Shown: positions 42,759 through 53,808, numbered from the stretch's first letter. The stretch is DNA of 64,000 nucleotides from Streptomyces coeruleorubidus (GCF_008705135.1 NZ_CP023694.1:5251001-5315000); one strand, 5' to 3'. The notes: generated by a model not told the origin, from the letters alone. Numbers and translations: made by a program.

Positions 42759-44476
42759 CCAGCACAGGCATACGACTGCACGCACCCGCCCCCGGCTGGT
42801 CCCTCTCCGCGGACGTGGTCGTCGTCGGCTCCGGCGTCGCCGGCCTCACCGCCGCCCTGCGCTGCGAGGCGGCCGGCCTCACCACCGTCGTCGTCACCAA
42901 GGCCCGCCTGGACGACGGCTCCACCCGCTGGGCCCAGGGCGGCATCGCCGCGGCCCTCGGTGACGGCGACACCCCCGAACAGCACCTGGACGACACCCTG
43001 GTCGCGGGCGCGGGCCTGTGCGACGAGGAAGCCGTCCGCATCCTCGTCACCGAGGGCCCCGACGCCGTACGCCGCCTCATCGAGACCGGCGCCCAGTTCG
43101 ACGAGACCTCAGAGGGCGGCCTGGAACTCACCCGCGAGGGCGGCCACCACCGCCGCCGCATCGCCCACGCCGGCGGCGACGCCACCGGTGCCGAGATCTC
43201 CAGGGCCCTGGTCGAGGCGGTGCGCGCGCGTGGTCTGCGCACGGTCGAGAACGCGCTCGTCCTGGACCTCCTCACGGATGCCGAGGGCCGCACGGCGGGC
43301 GTCACCCTGCACGTCATGGGCGAAGGCCAGCACGACGGCGTGGGCGCGGTCCACGCCCCCGCGGTGGTCCTGGCGACCGGCGGCATGGGCCAGGTCTTCT
43401 CGGCGACGACCAACCCGTCCGTCTCCACGGGCGACGGCGTGGCCCTGGCGCTGCGCGCGGGCGCCGAGGTGAGCGACCTGGAGTTCGTCCAGTTCCACCC
43501 GACGGTCCTCTTCCTGGGCTCCGACGCGGAGGGCCAGCAGCCGCTGGTCTCCGAGGCGGTCCGCGGCGAGGGCGCCCACCTGGTCGACGCCGACGGCGTG
43601 CGCTTCATGCAGGGGCAGCACGAACTGGCCGAACTCGCCCCCCGGGACATCGTCGCCAAGGGCATCACGCGCCGCATGCAGGAGCAGGACGCCGAGCACA
43701 TGTTCCTCGACGCCCGGCACTTCGGCGCCGACATGTGGGAACACCGCTTCCCGACGATCCTCGCCGCCTGCCGCGCCCACGGCATCGACCCGGTCACCGA
43801 GCCCATTCCCGTCGCCCCGGCCGCCCACTACGCCTCCGGCGGCGTCCGCACCGACTCCCGGGGCCGTACGACCGTCCCCGGCCTGTACGCGTGCGGCGAG
43901 GTCGCCTGCACCGGCGTGCACGGCGCCAACCGCCTGGCCTCCAACTCCCTCCTCGAAGGCCTCGTCTACGCCGAGCGCATCGCGGCCGACATCGCCGCGA
44001 GCCACGCGGAAACCGGCCTCCACGCGCGCGTGCCGCGGCCCCTGCCCTACCCGGAGACCCCCGAGCACCCCCTGCTCACCCCGGAGGCCCGCTTCACGAT
44101 CCAGCGGATCATGACCAACGGGGCCGGCGTCCTGCGCTCGGCGGAGTCCCTCACCAAGGCCGGCGACCAGCTCCAGCAGCTCCACACCGACGCCCGCGAC
44201 GCCCTCGCCGAGAACGGCAAGACCGCCGAGGCGGGCGTCGACACCTGGGAGGCCACCAACCTGCTGTGCGTGGCCCGCGTCCTGGTCACCGCGGCCCGGC
44301 TGCGCGAGGAGACCCGGGGCTGCCACTGGCGCGAGGACCGCCCCGAGCGCGACGACACCACCTGGCGGCGCCACATCGTCGTACGCCTGAACCCCGACCG
44401 CACCCTGGCCGTGCACACCACGGACACCACACACTTCCCTTCGACCCTTCCTCCCCAGGCCCCTCAGGAGCAGTGA
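42755..44476 (+). CDS. nadB: L-aspartate oxidase
   Basis: NadB oxidises aspartate to iminoaspartate for quinolinate and NAD synthesis. The 573-aa flavoprotein has the FAD site VVGSGVAGLTAALR, RWAQGGIAAAL, HRRRIAHAGGDATGAEI, and GLYACGEVACTGVHGANRLA. GTG 42755 overlaps the panC stop. NadA is not present in the window, so quinolinate synthase must be elsewhere. nadC follows directly. Confidence 0.95.
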   Translation: MTSTGIRLHAPAPGWSLSADVVVVGSGVAGLTAALRCEAAGLTTVVVTKARLDDGSTRWAQGGIAAALGDGDTPEQHLDDTLVAGAGLCDEEAVRILVTEGPDAVRRLIETGAQFDETSEGGLELTREGGHHRRRIAHAGGDATGAEISRALVEAVRARGLRTVENALVLDLLTDAEGRTAGVTLHVMGEGQHDGVGAVHAPAVVLATGGMGQVFSATTNPSVSTGDGVALALRAGAEVSDLEFVQFHPTVLFLGSDAEGQQPLVSEAVRGEGAHLVDADGVRFMQGQHELAELAPRDIVAKGITRRMQEQDAEHMFLDARHFGADMWEHRFPTILAACRAHGIDPVTEPIPVAPAAHYASGGVRTDSRGRTTVPGLYACGEVACTGVHGANRLASNSLLEGLVYAERIAADIAASHAETGLHARVPRPLPYPETPEHPLLTPEARFTIQRIMTNGAGVLRSAESLTKAGDQLQQLHTDARDALAENGKTAEAGVDTWEATNLLCVARVLVTAARLREETRGCHWREDRPERDDTTWRRHIVVRLNPDRTLAVHTTDTTHFPSTLPPQAPQEQ

Positions 44477-44481
44477 CCGAC

Positions 44482-45456
44482 GTGAGCACCCCCGACCTTC
44501 CCCTCGCCTCGTCCGGAGGCTGCGGTGACGGCTGCGCCTGCGGCGCGGACGGCGAGGCGTACCTGGAGTGCGGCCTGGACCCCGCACTCGCCCAGCTCCT
44601 GGCCGACGCCGGCCTCGACCCCGTCGAGGTCGAGGACATCGCCAACGTGGCCCTCCAGGAGGACCTGGCCCACGGCGTGGACGTGACGACCGTGGCGACG
44701 ATCCCCGAGGACGCGGTGTCCACCGCCGACTTCACGGCCCGCGAGGCGGGCGTCGTGGCGGGGCTGCGGATCGCCGAAGCGGTGATCTCGGTCGTCTGCG
44801 AGGAGGAACTCGCGATCGAACGCCACGCCGAGGACGGCGACCGCGTCGAGGCGGGCCAGAAGCTCCTCTCGGTCACCACCCGCACCCGCGACCTCCTCAC
44901 GGCCGAGCGCAGCGCGCTGAACATCCTGTGCCGTCTGTCCGGCATCGCGACGGCCACGCGCGCGTGGGCGGACGTCCTGGACGGCACGAAGGCCAAGGTC
45001 CGCGACACCCGCAAGACGACGCCCGGCCTGCGCTCCCTCGAGAAGTACGCGGTCCGCTGCGGCGGCGGCGTCAACCACCGCATGTCCCTCTCGGACGCGG
45101 CCCTCGTCAAGGACAACCACGTGGTCGCCGCGGGCGGCGTCGCCCAGGCCTTCACGGCGGTGCGCGAACGCTTCCCCGACGTCCCCATCGAGGTCGAGGT
45201 CGACACCCTGGACCAGCTCCGCGAGGTCCTGGACGCCGGTGCCGACCTGATCCTCCTGGACAACTTCACGCCGGGCGAGTGCGCGGAGGCGGTGGCCATC
45301 GTCCAGGGCCGCGCCGCCCTGGAGGCCTCGGGCCGCCTGACCCTCGACAACGCCAAGGCGTACGCGGACACCGGCGTCGACTACCTGGCCGTCGGAGCCC
45401 TCACCCACTCCTCGCCGATCCTGGACATCGGCCTGGACCTGCGGCCGGCGGAGTAG
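44482..45456 (+). CDS. nadC: nicotinate-nucleotide pyrophosphorylase (quinolinate phosphoribosyltransferase)
   Basis: NadC makes nicotinate mononucleotide from quinolinate and PRPP. The 324-aa protein contains RDTRKTTPGLRSLEKYAVRCG, NHRMSLSDAALVKDNHV and EVEVDTLDQ, then LLDNFTPGE. It has a Cys-rich N-terminal extension of about 30 residues (C14, C18, C20, C30) before the usual core. GTG 44482 has AGGAG at a spacing of 11; GTG 44473, overlapping the nadB stop, is the alternative. Confidence 0.93.
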   Translation: MSTPDLPLASSGGCGDGCACGADGEAYLECGLDPALAQLLADAGLDPVEVEDIANVALQEDLAHGVDVTTVATIPEDAVSTADFTAREAGVVAGLRIAEAVISVVCEEELAIERHAEDGDRVEAGQKLLSVTTRTRDLLTAERSALNILCRLSGIATATRAWADVLDGTKAKVRDTRKTTPGLRSLEKYAVRCGGGVNHRMSLSDAALVKDNHVVAAGGVAQAFTAVRERFPDVPIEVEVDTLDQLREVLDAGADLILLDNFTPGECAEAVAIVQGRAALEASGRLTLDNAKAYADTGVDYLAVGALTHSSPILDIGLDLRPAE

Positions 45457-45473
45457 GGGAGCGGGTACGGGTC

Positions 45474-46271
45474 ATGCTGCTGACGATCGACGTAGGGAAC
45501 ACCCACACCGTCCTGGGCCTGTTCGACGGCGAGGACATCGTCGAACACTGGCGTATCTCCACGGACGCGCGCCGCACCGCCGACGAACTGGCGGTCCTCC
45601 TCCAGGGCCTGATGGGCATGCACCCGCTCCTCGGCGACGAACTGGGTGACGGCATCGACGGCATCGCCATCTGCGCGACCGTCCCCTCGGTCCTGCACGA
45701 ACTCCGCGAGGTGACGCGCCGCTACTACGGCGACGTCCCGGCGGTCCTGGTCGAACCGGGCGTCAAGACGGGCGTCCCGATCCTCATGGACAACCCCAAG
45801 GAGGTCGGCGCGGACCGCATCATCAACGCGGTCGCGGCGGTCGAGCTCTACGGCGGCCCCGCGATCGTCGTCGACTTCGGCACGGCGACGACGTTCGACG
45901 CGGTCAGCGCGCGCGGCGAGTACGTCGGCGGGGTCATCGCCCCCGGCATCGAGATCTCCGTCGAGGCCCTCGGCGTCCGCGGCGCCCAGCTCCGCAAGAT
46001 CGAGGTGGCCCGCCCCCGCAGCGTCATCGGCAAGAACACGGTCGAGGCGATGCAGTCGGGAATCATCTACGGTTTCGCCGGCCAGGTCGACGGGGTCGTC
46101 AACCGGGTGGCCCGCGAGCTGTCCGACGACCCGGACGATGTCACGGTCATCGCGACGGGCGGTCTGGCACCGATGGTCCTGGGCGAGTCGTCGGTCATCG
46201 ACGAACACGAGCCGTGGCTGACGCTGATCGGGCTGCGGCTGGTGTACGAGCGGAACGTGTCGCGTATGTGA
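45474..46271 (+). CDS. coaX: type III pantothenate kinase
   Basis: CoaX phosphorylates pantothenate, the first committed CoA step, and unlike type I kinases is not feedback-inhibited by CoA. The 265-aa protein has the ASKHA phosphate-1 motif LTIDVGNTHTVLGLF, GADRIINAVAA, and VDFGTATTFDAV. It closes the panC-nadB-nadC operon (17 bp after nadC). ATG 45474 is chosen over GTG 45468 because it gives the standard N-terminus. Confidence 0.95.
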   Translation: MLLTIDVGNTHTVLGLFDGEDIVEHWRISTDARRTADELAVLLQGLMGMHPLLGDELGDGIDGIAICATVPSVLHELREVTRRYYGDVPAVLVEPGVKTGVPILMDNPKEVGADRIINAVAAVELYGGPAIVVDFGTATTFDAVSARGEYVGGVIAPGIEISVEALGVRGAQLRKIEVARPRSVIGKNTVEAMQSGIIYGFAGQVDGVVNRVARELSDDPDDVTVIATGGLAPMVLGESSVIDEHEPWLTLIGLRLVYERNVSRM

Positions 46272-46327
46272 GCCGGGGCATGGCGGTGGCGCGGGGGCGG
46301 GCGTTGTGCGACTCGGCGTTGTCGCTG

Positions 46328-46362
46328 GGGCAATCGTGCCGCCCTTGGCGGCACGATTGCCC
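46328..46362 (+). terminator. hairpin downstream of coaX
   Basis: A perfect 16-bp stem (46328-46343 with 46347-46362) closes on a CTT loop 56 bp after the coaX stop. There is no T-run, which is common for Streptomyces terminators, so it is a likely end of the cofactor operon. Confidence 0.65.
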
Positions 46363-46468
46363 GCAGCTACGCGGAACCGACCCCGCAGGCCCCGCCCAGC
46401 CGGGTGGTCCCCCGCGCCACACCCATCCGCTATGCCAGATTTGTCTGATTAGCGCGTATCGTCGCAGC

Positions 46469-47200
46469 ATGCCCACGCCATACGGATCCCGCGGCGGCAT
46501 GGCGTTCGGCGTGGAGGAGCTGCGTGTGCTCCGCCGCGCTCTCGCCCTCGCCCTTCACCCGACCTCCGCCTCGGCCGACGACGTCCAGGACTGCCTCCGC
46601 CTCGCAGAGTCGCTCGACGAGGCGATGCGGGAGGGGGCCAGGCTGCGTGCCTTCCTCGTGGCCGACCTCGGCCGGTACCGCGCCGCCCTCCCCGGCACCG
46701 CCGCCGGCTACCTCACGCTCCTGGACGAGGCACTGGGTGCCGGATACCGCCCCCGCCCCGACGACCTCGCCGCCCTGCGCGCGCTGAGCGGCAACCCCAC
46801 CGCCGCCGCCCTCCTGGACCGCTGCCACGGGCTCATCGGGCAGCAGGCCGTAAGCACCGGCTCGCACGCCCCCTCGCCGATCGCGCGCCCGACCGCTCAC
46901 CCCGCCGCTCGCGCGGTCGCGCCAGGCACCCCCACCGTCCCCGCCTCCCGCTCCCGACTCCGTCTCCTGCCCGTCCCCGGAGGCCTCTCCGGCACCGCCG
47001 AGGACACCCCGGGGAAGCAGCCCGAGAAGAAGCCCGCGCGAAAGCCGGCGGCTCCGAAGCCCGCTCCCAAGCCCGCCCCGGCCCCCGGCCCGGGCACCCC
47101 GAAACCCGGGCGCCCGATCCCCACCCCGGGCGAGGTCTTCCCGCGCCGCAAGCCCAGCCCGCCACCCCCGGCGAACCCCCAGCAGCTCGCCGCGGGCTGA
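46469..47200 (+). CDS. Streptomyces conserved protein with Pro/Lys-rich tail, function unknown
   Basis: The 243-aa protein has an N-terminal helical part (about residues 15-125: VEELRVLRRALALAL, LRLAESLDEAMREGARLRAF) and a long disordered C-terminal tail rich in Pro, Lys and Ala. I recall this as a conserved Streptomyces gene between coaX and the BlaI-type gene but know no function. A TATCGT -10-like word seven bases before ATG 46469, with no ribosome site, suggests a leaderless transcript. Confidence 0.75.
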   Translation: MPTPYGSRGGMAFGVEELRVLRRALALALHPTSASADDVQDCLRLAESLDEAMREGARLRAFLVADLGRYRAALPGTAAGYLTLLDEALGAGYRPRPDDLAALRALSGNPTAAALLDRCHGLIGQQAVSTGSHAPSPIARPTAHPAARAVAPGTPTVPASRSRLRLLPVPGGLSGTAEDTPGKQPEKKPARKPAAPKPAPKPAPAPGPGTPKPGRPIPTPGEVFPRRKPSPPPPANPQQLAAG

Positions 47201-47218
47201 CGTGGCTACTCTGGATCC

Positions 47219-47407
47219 ATGGACTACGTCTCCGCGCTCCTGCCCCCGGTCGTCATGGCCATCTTCTTCATCGGTGTGATCCGGGTGATCGTGAAGACAC
47301 AGGGCGGCGTCAACAAGGCCAAGGAGGACGCGGCCGTCGACGCCGCCCTCGCGCGCGTGGAGGTCGCCCGAGAGTCCTCCGTGGCGCCCCCGAAGGCCGA
47401 GGCCTGA
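47219..47407 (+). CDS. small single-pass membrane protein, 62 aa
   Basis: The protein has one N-terminal transmembrane helix (LLPPVVMAIFFIGVIRVIV, about residues 7-25) and a basic then acidic cytoplasmic tail (KTQGGVNKAKEDAAVDAAL). It lies 18 bp after the previous gene and is followed by a strong terminator. No function is known to me. Confidence 0.8.
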   Translation: MDYVSALLPPVVMAIFFIGVIRVIVKTQGGVNKAKEDAAVDAALARVEVARESSVAPPKAEA

Positions 47408-47442
47408 CCCGACCGCTGCCGCCCCCGGCGCAGCGCTCCGAC

Positions 47443-47505
47443 GGCGTACGACTCGTGCGGCCGCCCCTCCGCGGGCTCGCACTTTCGAGTCGTACGCCCT
47501 TTTTG
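47443..47505 (+). terminator. rho-independent terminator
   Basis: GGCGTACGACTCG (47443-47455) pairs with CGAGTCGTACGCC (47486-47498), with a further GTGCG/CGCAC inner pairing, followed by CTTTTTG. It ends the transcript of the small membrane protein before the BlaI-type gene. Confidence 0.85.
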
Positions 47506-47572
47506 CTCCCGTTCGCCGTGAAGCGCACGTCCGCCACGCCATTACCCAGATCTCCCACTATTGTTCTGAGGT

Positions 47573-48115
47573 GTGCCTCGCCCATTGGGAGAACTCGAAG
47601 ACGCGGTCATGTCGCGGGTGTGGAAGTGGAACCGCCCGGTGACCGTTCGAGAAGTCCTGGAAGATCTTCAGAAGGAGCGGTCCATCGCGTACACCACCGT
47701 GATGACCGTTTTGGACAATCTCCATCAGAAGGGCTGGGTGCGCCGTGAGGCGGAGGGCCGCGCCTATCGATATGAGGCGGTCTCCACACGCGCCGCCTAC
47801 GCCGCCGCCCTGATGAACGACGCCTGGTCGCAGAGTGACAACCCCGCCGCGGCTCTCGTCGCCTTCTTCGGCATGATGAGCGAGGAACAGCGAGAGGCTC
47901 TCCGCGATGCCGTACGCATCGTCCAGGTACCGGAAACCCAGAAACCGACCGGAACGTCGGAACCAGCCGAACGAGCGGAACGCTCGGAACCGGCGGAACG
48001 CACGGAACCTGCGGAACGAACCGAACCTGCGGAACGAACCGAACCGGGGGAACGAACGGAACCGGCGGAACCGCCGGAGAACCCCGCCTCCGCTCAGGAC
48101 GCCGACGGGCGATAG
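47573..48115 (+). CDS. BlaI/MecI/CopY family repressor with repeat tail
   Basis: The 180-aa protein has the BlaI winged HTH (LGELEDAVMSRVWKW, RSIAYTTVMTVLDNLHQKGWVRR) and dimerisation part (residues 1-120), followed by a tail of repeating EPAERT hexapeptides (about 131-168). BlaI-type repressors usually answer to a BlaR1/MecR1 protease, but none is encoded beside it. GTG 47573 is the start. The downstream acetyltransferase gene is 9 bp away and may be co-transcribed. Confidence 0.88.
   Translation: MPRPLGELEDAVMSRVWKWNRPVTVREVLEDLQKERSIAYTTVMTVLDNLHQKGWVRREAEGRAYRYEAVSTRAAYAAALMNDAWSQSDNPAAALVAFFGMMSEEQREALRDAVRIVQVPETQKPTGTSEPAERAERSEPAERTEPAERTEPAERTEPGERTEPAEPPENPASAQDADGR
47960..48076. 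repeat. 18-bp tandem repeats coding the BlaI tail
   Basis: Six copies of an 18-bp unit (consensus GAACCNGCGGAACGAACS), with a 9-bp half unit at 47978, encode EPAERT-like hexapeptides. Two copies (48005 and 48023) are identical. Copy number is likely to vary between strains. Confidence 0.85.
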
Positions 48116-48124
48116 CGTCCCGGC

Positions 48125-48658
48125 ATGTCCGCGAAGAGCCCCGAAGCCCCCGCAAAAGCCATCACCGTCCGGCGGGCCCGTACCGGCGATGTCCCGGCCG
48201 TGCGCCGCCTCCTTGACGCCTACGTCCGCGGCGGCATCCTGCTCGACAAAGCAACGGTGACGCTTTACGAGGACATCCAGGAGTTCTGGGTCGCGGAACG
48301 GGACGACAACGCCGAGGTCGTCGGCTGCGGCGCCCTGCACGTGATGTGGGAAGACCTGGCGGAAGTGCGCACTCTCGCCGTGAAGCCCGGCCTGAAGGGC
48401 GCGGGTGTCGGACACCAGTTGCTGGAGAAGTTGCTGCACACCGCCCGCTGGCTCGGCGTTCGCCGCGTTTTCTGTCTGACCTTCGAAGTCGACTTCTTCA
48501 GCAAGCACGGCTTCGTGGAGATCGGCGAGACGCCTGTCGACACCGATGTCTACGCGGAGCTGCTGCGTTCCTATGACGAGGGCGTCGCGGAGTTCCTCGG
48601 TCTCGAACGAGTGAAACCGAACACCTTGGGCAACAGCCGGATGCTTCTGCATCTGTGA
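48125..48658 (+). CDS. GNAT N-acetyltransferase, ArgA-like amino-acid acetyltransferase
   Basis: The 177-aa protein is a GNAT with the acetyl-CoA loop LKGAGVGHQLLEKLL (about residues 97-111), preceded by CGALHVMWEDLAEVRTLAV and followed by FEVDFFSKHGFVEIGE. The combination matches the short N-acetylglutamate synthase of actinobacteria, the first step of arginine synthesis. There are no other arg genes nearby. ATG 48125 lies 9 bp after the BlaI-type gene. Confidence 0.85.
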   Translation: MSAKSPEAPAKAITVRRARTGDVPAVRRLLDAYVRGGILLDKATVTLYEDIQEFWVAERDDNAEVVGCGALHVMWEDLAEVRTLAVKPGLKGAGVGHQLLEKLLHTARWLGVRRVFCLTFEVDFFSKHGFVEIGETPVDTDVYAELLRSYDEGVAEFLGLERVKPNTLGNSRMLLHL

Positions 48659-48848
48659 TCGCCAGGACGGACACACAAGCCAGTCGCAAGTCGGTCGCAA
48701 GACCGCCCGGTTCGTCAAGACATATTCCGCACCGCCGCCCTGCGTGGGTGCCCTATGTCCGAAACGCGCACGTTTCCGGGCGGAGGCGGGGCCGCCGGTC
48801 TCTCCCGAGGGTTTGTGTTTTTCCCGCAAAAGCGGTTTGCTTTCCGAG

Positions 48849-48870
48849 GTACTGCAGTACTGCATATAAC
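48849..48870 (+). promoter_or_regulatory. lsr2 promoter region with 12-bp palindrome
   Basis: GTACTGCAGTAC (48849-48860) is a perfect palindrome placed just before TATAAC (48865-48870), a good -10, about 67 bp upstream of the lsr2 start. TACTGCA is also directly repeated. The site could be an operator at the -35 to -10 region. Confidence 0.55.
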
Positions 48871-48936
48871 AGGGGACGGTGATACGGCGGACGCCGGCAC
48901 ACCCCGGCCCTGAAGATATCGATGAAAGGAAATCCG

Positions 48937-49272
48937 GTGGCACAGAAGGTTCAGGTCCTTCTTGTCGACGACCTCGACGGCGGCGAGGCGGACGAGACCG
49001 TGACGTTCGCGCTGGACGGCAAGACGTACGAGATCGATCTCACCACCGCCAATGCGGACAAGCTCCGCGGCCTTCTCGAGCCTTACGTGAAGGGCGGTCG
49101 TCGTACCGGAGGCCGTGCTTCGGGCGGGCGCGGAAAGGCGCGGGCGGCTTCGAGCGGCAGCCAGGACACGGCGGCCATCCGCGCCTGGGCGAAGGAGAAC
49201 GGCTACGAGGTCAACGACCGCGGCCGTGTTCCCGCGACCATCCGCGAGGCCTACGAGAAGGCCAACGGCTGA
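48937..49272 (+). CDS. lsr2: Lsr2 nucleoid-associated protein
   Basis: Lsr2 is an H-NS-like xenogeneic silencer that binds AT-rich DNA. The 111-aa protein has the N-terminal dimerisation domain (QVLLVDDLDGGEADETVTFALDG), a basic linker rich in Gly and Arg, and the C-terminal DNA-binding motif with RGRVP (AT-hook-like, about residues 98-102) in the helix pair IRAWAKENGYEVNDRGRVP. GTG 48937 follows GAAAGGAAA. The island at 4-12 kb is a natural candidate target, being locally AT-richer. Confidence 0.95.
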   Translation: MAQKVQVLLVDDLDGGEADETVTFALDGKTYEIDLTTANADKLRGLLEPYVKGGRRTGGRASGGRGKARAASSGSQDTAAIRAWAKENGYEVNDRGRVPATIREAYEKANG

Positions 49273-49281
49273 ACAGCGGCA

Positions 49282-50787
49282 CTACCGGCCCTGCGCACGC
49301 AAGGCCGGCGGCTGCGCGCACGCGTGCCGCAGCCGGAGCCGGTGGCACTGCGCGGCCACCGTGTTCACCAGCCGCACGAGATCGGGGGCGTCTCCACTGC
49401 CCCCCAACGCCGACAGCGTCGGCAGCGAGGCCTCGACCTCGCATCCCGGCTCGGGGGGCCGCAGCCACACAGCGGCCCCCTGGGAACCGAACCGGCCCAG
49501 GGGAAGCGGCCGGCCACGGGAGAAGCCGGGCTCGGGGTGCAACGCGCCGTCCGTCTCGGGGGCCGACGGCGCGAACGCCTGACGAGGCAGCGGCCCGCCC
49601 CTCCCGGCGGCCACCGGCATCAAGGCCTCGCACGGCAGCGGTCCACCCCCCGCCCGCGATACCGAGCCATCCGCGCCGCGGAAATACGCCGCGTCCGTCT
49701 CGTGGGCCGGCGGCCGGTCCCGCTCGTCAGCCGGCAGCCCGCCTGCTCCGCGCGGCGTCAGACTGCCCCTTTCCCGCGGCGGCGAGCCGTCCGCGTCGTC
49801 GCGGAAATACGCCGCGTCCGTCCTGCGAGGCAGCATCCAGTCCGTCTCGTCACGCGACAGCCCGCCTGCTCCGCGCGGCATCGAGCTGTCCCTTTCCCGC
49901 GATACCGAGCCTTCCGCGCCGCGGAAATACGCCGCGTCCGTCTCGTGGGCCGGCGGCCGGTCCCGCTCGTCAGCCGACAGCCCGCCTGCTCCGCGCGGCA
50001 TCGAGCTGCCCCTTTCCCGCGATACCGAGCCGTCCGTCTCGCGGAAGAACAACGCGCTCGTCTCATCAGGCGGCACCCCGCCTGTCTCCCTCGGCATGAG
50101 ACCGCCCCTCGGGCATGGCATCGAGCCGTCCGTCTCGCGCGACAGCGGCGCGTACGTCTCGCACGGCGGCAGTCCGCTCCACTCGCCCGATGCCGAGCCG
50201 TCCGTCACCCGGAACAGCTGCGCGCCCACCTTGCACGGCGCCCGCCCGCCCCTCTCGCCCGATGCCGAGCCGCCCGCCCCCCGGAACAGCGGCGTGCCCG
50301 CCTCGCAGTGCGGCCCCGCGCCCCTCACGCGCGGCATCGAGCCGTCCGTCCCCCGAAACAGCGGCGCGTCCGCCGCACGGGGCGGCATCGAGCCCTCCGT
50401 CCCGTCGAAGACCGGCGCTTCCATCCAGGGCGGACGCGGCGCCTCCATGGCACCCCCCGGCCCGATCGCCGTCAGGTCGAGCGGCAGCGTCCCCCACTCC
50501 AGCCACTCCAGCAGCCCGGGCAGTTCCTCCGCGCTGCCCGGGGCCACCAGGAGGCGCATCCGGTCGCCGAGCAGGGCGACCGGGGAGTGTGGCCCCAGGT
50601 GCCGCAGGGCCGCTCGTCCCGCCTCGGCAGGCACGTCCAGGACGTCGTAGCGCACCCCCACCGCCAGCCGCAGATGATCGCCGGGCACTGTCGGCCAGCC
50701 CAGTTCGTTCTCGTACCACCGTCGGACCCGGCAGTTCGCGTCGAGCGGCCGACGGGGGAGCGGGATGGGGCCGGGGGCTCCGAACAT
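49282..50787 (-). CDS. prim-pol-like conserved Streptomyces protein interrupted by tandem repeats
   Basis: The 501-aa protein has an N-terminal part (residues 1-115) with WYENELGWPTVPGDHLRLAV, YDVLDVPAEAGRAAL and LEWLEWGTLPLDL, and a C-terminal part (about 438-501) with VWLRPPEPGCEVEASLPTL. Together these look like a short bifunctional primase/polymerase-like domain that I recall as a stand-alone Streptomyces protein of about 250 aa. Between them lie about 320 residues of repeats with units such as DAAYFRGADGSVSRE. ATG 50787 has no clear ribosome site. Whether the interrupted protein is active is unknown. Confidence 0.7.
   Translation of the reverse strand: MFGAPGPIPLPRRPLDANCRVRRWYENELGWPTVPGDHLRLAVGVRYDVLDVPAEAGRAALRHLGPHSPVALLGDRMRLLVAPGSAEELPGLLEWLEWGTLPLDLTAIGPGGAMEAPRPPWMEAPVFDGTEGSMPPRAADAPLFRGTDGSMPRVRGAGPHCEAGTPLFRGAGGSASGERGGRAPCKVGAQLFRVTDGSASGEWSGLPPCETYAPLSRETDGSMPCPRGGLMPRETGGVPPDETSALFFRETDGSVSRERGSSMPRGAGGLSADERDRPPAHETDAAYFRGAEGSVSRERDSSMPRGAGGLSRDETDWMLPRRTDAAYFRDDADGSPPRERGSLTPRGAGGLPADERDRPPAHETDAAYFRGADGSVSRAGGGPLPCEALMPVAAGRGGPLPRQAFAPSAPETDGALHPEPGFSRGRPLPLGRFGSQGAAVWLRPPEPGCEVEASLPTLSALGGSGDAPDLVRLVNTVAAQCHRLRLRHACAQPPALRAQGR
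49660..50160. repeat. about 120-bp tandem repeats within the prim-pol-like gene
   Basis: The word GAAATACGCC marks copies at 49681, 49804 and 49924 (periods 123 and 120 bp), with a fourth degenerate copy at 50044. The first and third copies are nearly identical over more than 80 bp. More degenerate units of about 60 bp continue to about 50410. Confidence 0.85.
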
Positions 50788-51217
50788 GCCAAGTGCAACA
50801 GCCGGAGGAGCGTGCGGGTTACGGTGGGTGTCGCATCGAGCGCACACAGTGGCGAAACGGGGGTGCGTGAGGGGTGCGGGGAGGCGCAAGGTTGTTCGCC
50901 CGTAGCGGAGGGAACGGGGGTGCTCGGCATGGACTTCCGGTCCGTACGGGTAAGACATCCCTAGTGGGAGGGGGCGACACGCAGGAAAGGCCGTCTCACG
51001 TTCGCCATGGGCGTACTGGCGAAGGGGGTAACTGCCTGGCCTGCGGGAACATCGTCTCGCACCATCGGGTTGGAGCAGATGTCGGCGTTCGGGGTCAGGA
51101 GGCCAAGGACGGTGTCGGCAGTTGGAATGAGCGGTCCCCGCTTGCGGGACTAAGCTGCGGAAGGACAGGGAGGGGAAGTTCCCCCCACTGCCTGACCGCT
51201 CTGAGGAGCGATTAACG
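50788..51217. other. clpC upstream region
   Basis: This 430-bp gap has no supported gene. It should hold the clpC promoters. CCCGC TT GCGGG (51137-51148) is a palindrome about 70 bp before the clpC start and could be a stress-regulator operator (ClgR controls clp genes in actinobacteria), but I cannot match it to a consensus with confidence. Confidence 0.4.
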
Positions 51218-53743
<2,526 letters not shown>

Positions 53744-53762
53744 GCGTCACGGTCGAGTGAGA

Positions 53763-53793
53763 GGGGCCGGTGCTGAGAGCACCGGCCCCTTTT
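53763..53793 (+). terminator. rho-independent terminator after clpC
   Basis: GGGGCCGGTGCT (53763-53774) pairs with AGCACCGGCCCC (53778-53789) over a GAG loop and is followed by TTTT. It lies 20 bp past the clpC stop and faces the convergent HAD phosphatase gene. Confidence 0.93.
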
Positions 53794-53808
53794 GCATGCC
53801 CTATTGCG

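Noticed and set aside
49324..50964. Plus-strand ORF of over 500 codons opposite the prim-pol-like gene
   Set aside because: Arg/Pro-rich composition of a shadow frame. The minus strand carries conserved-looking domain ends.
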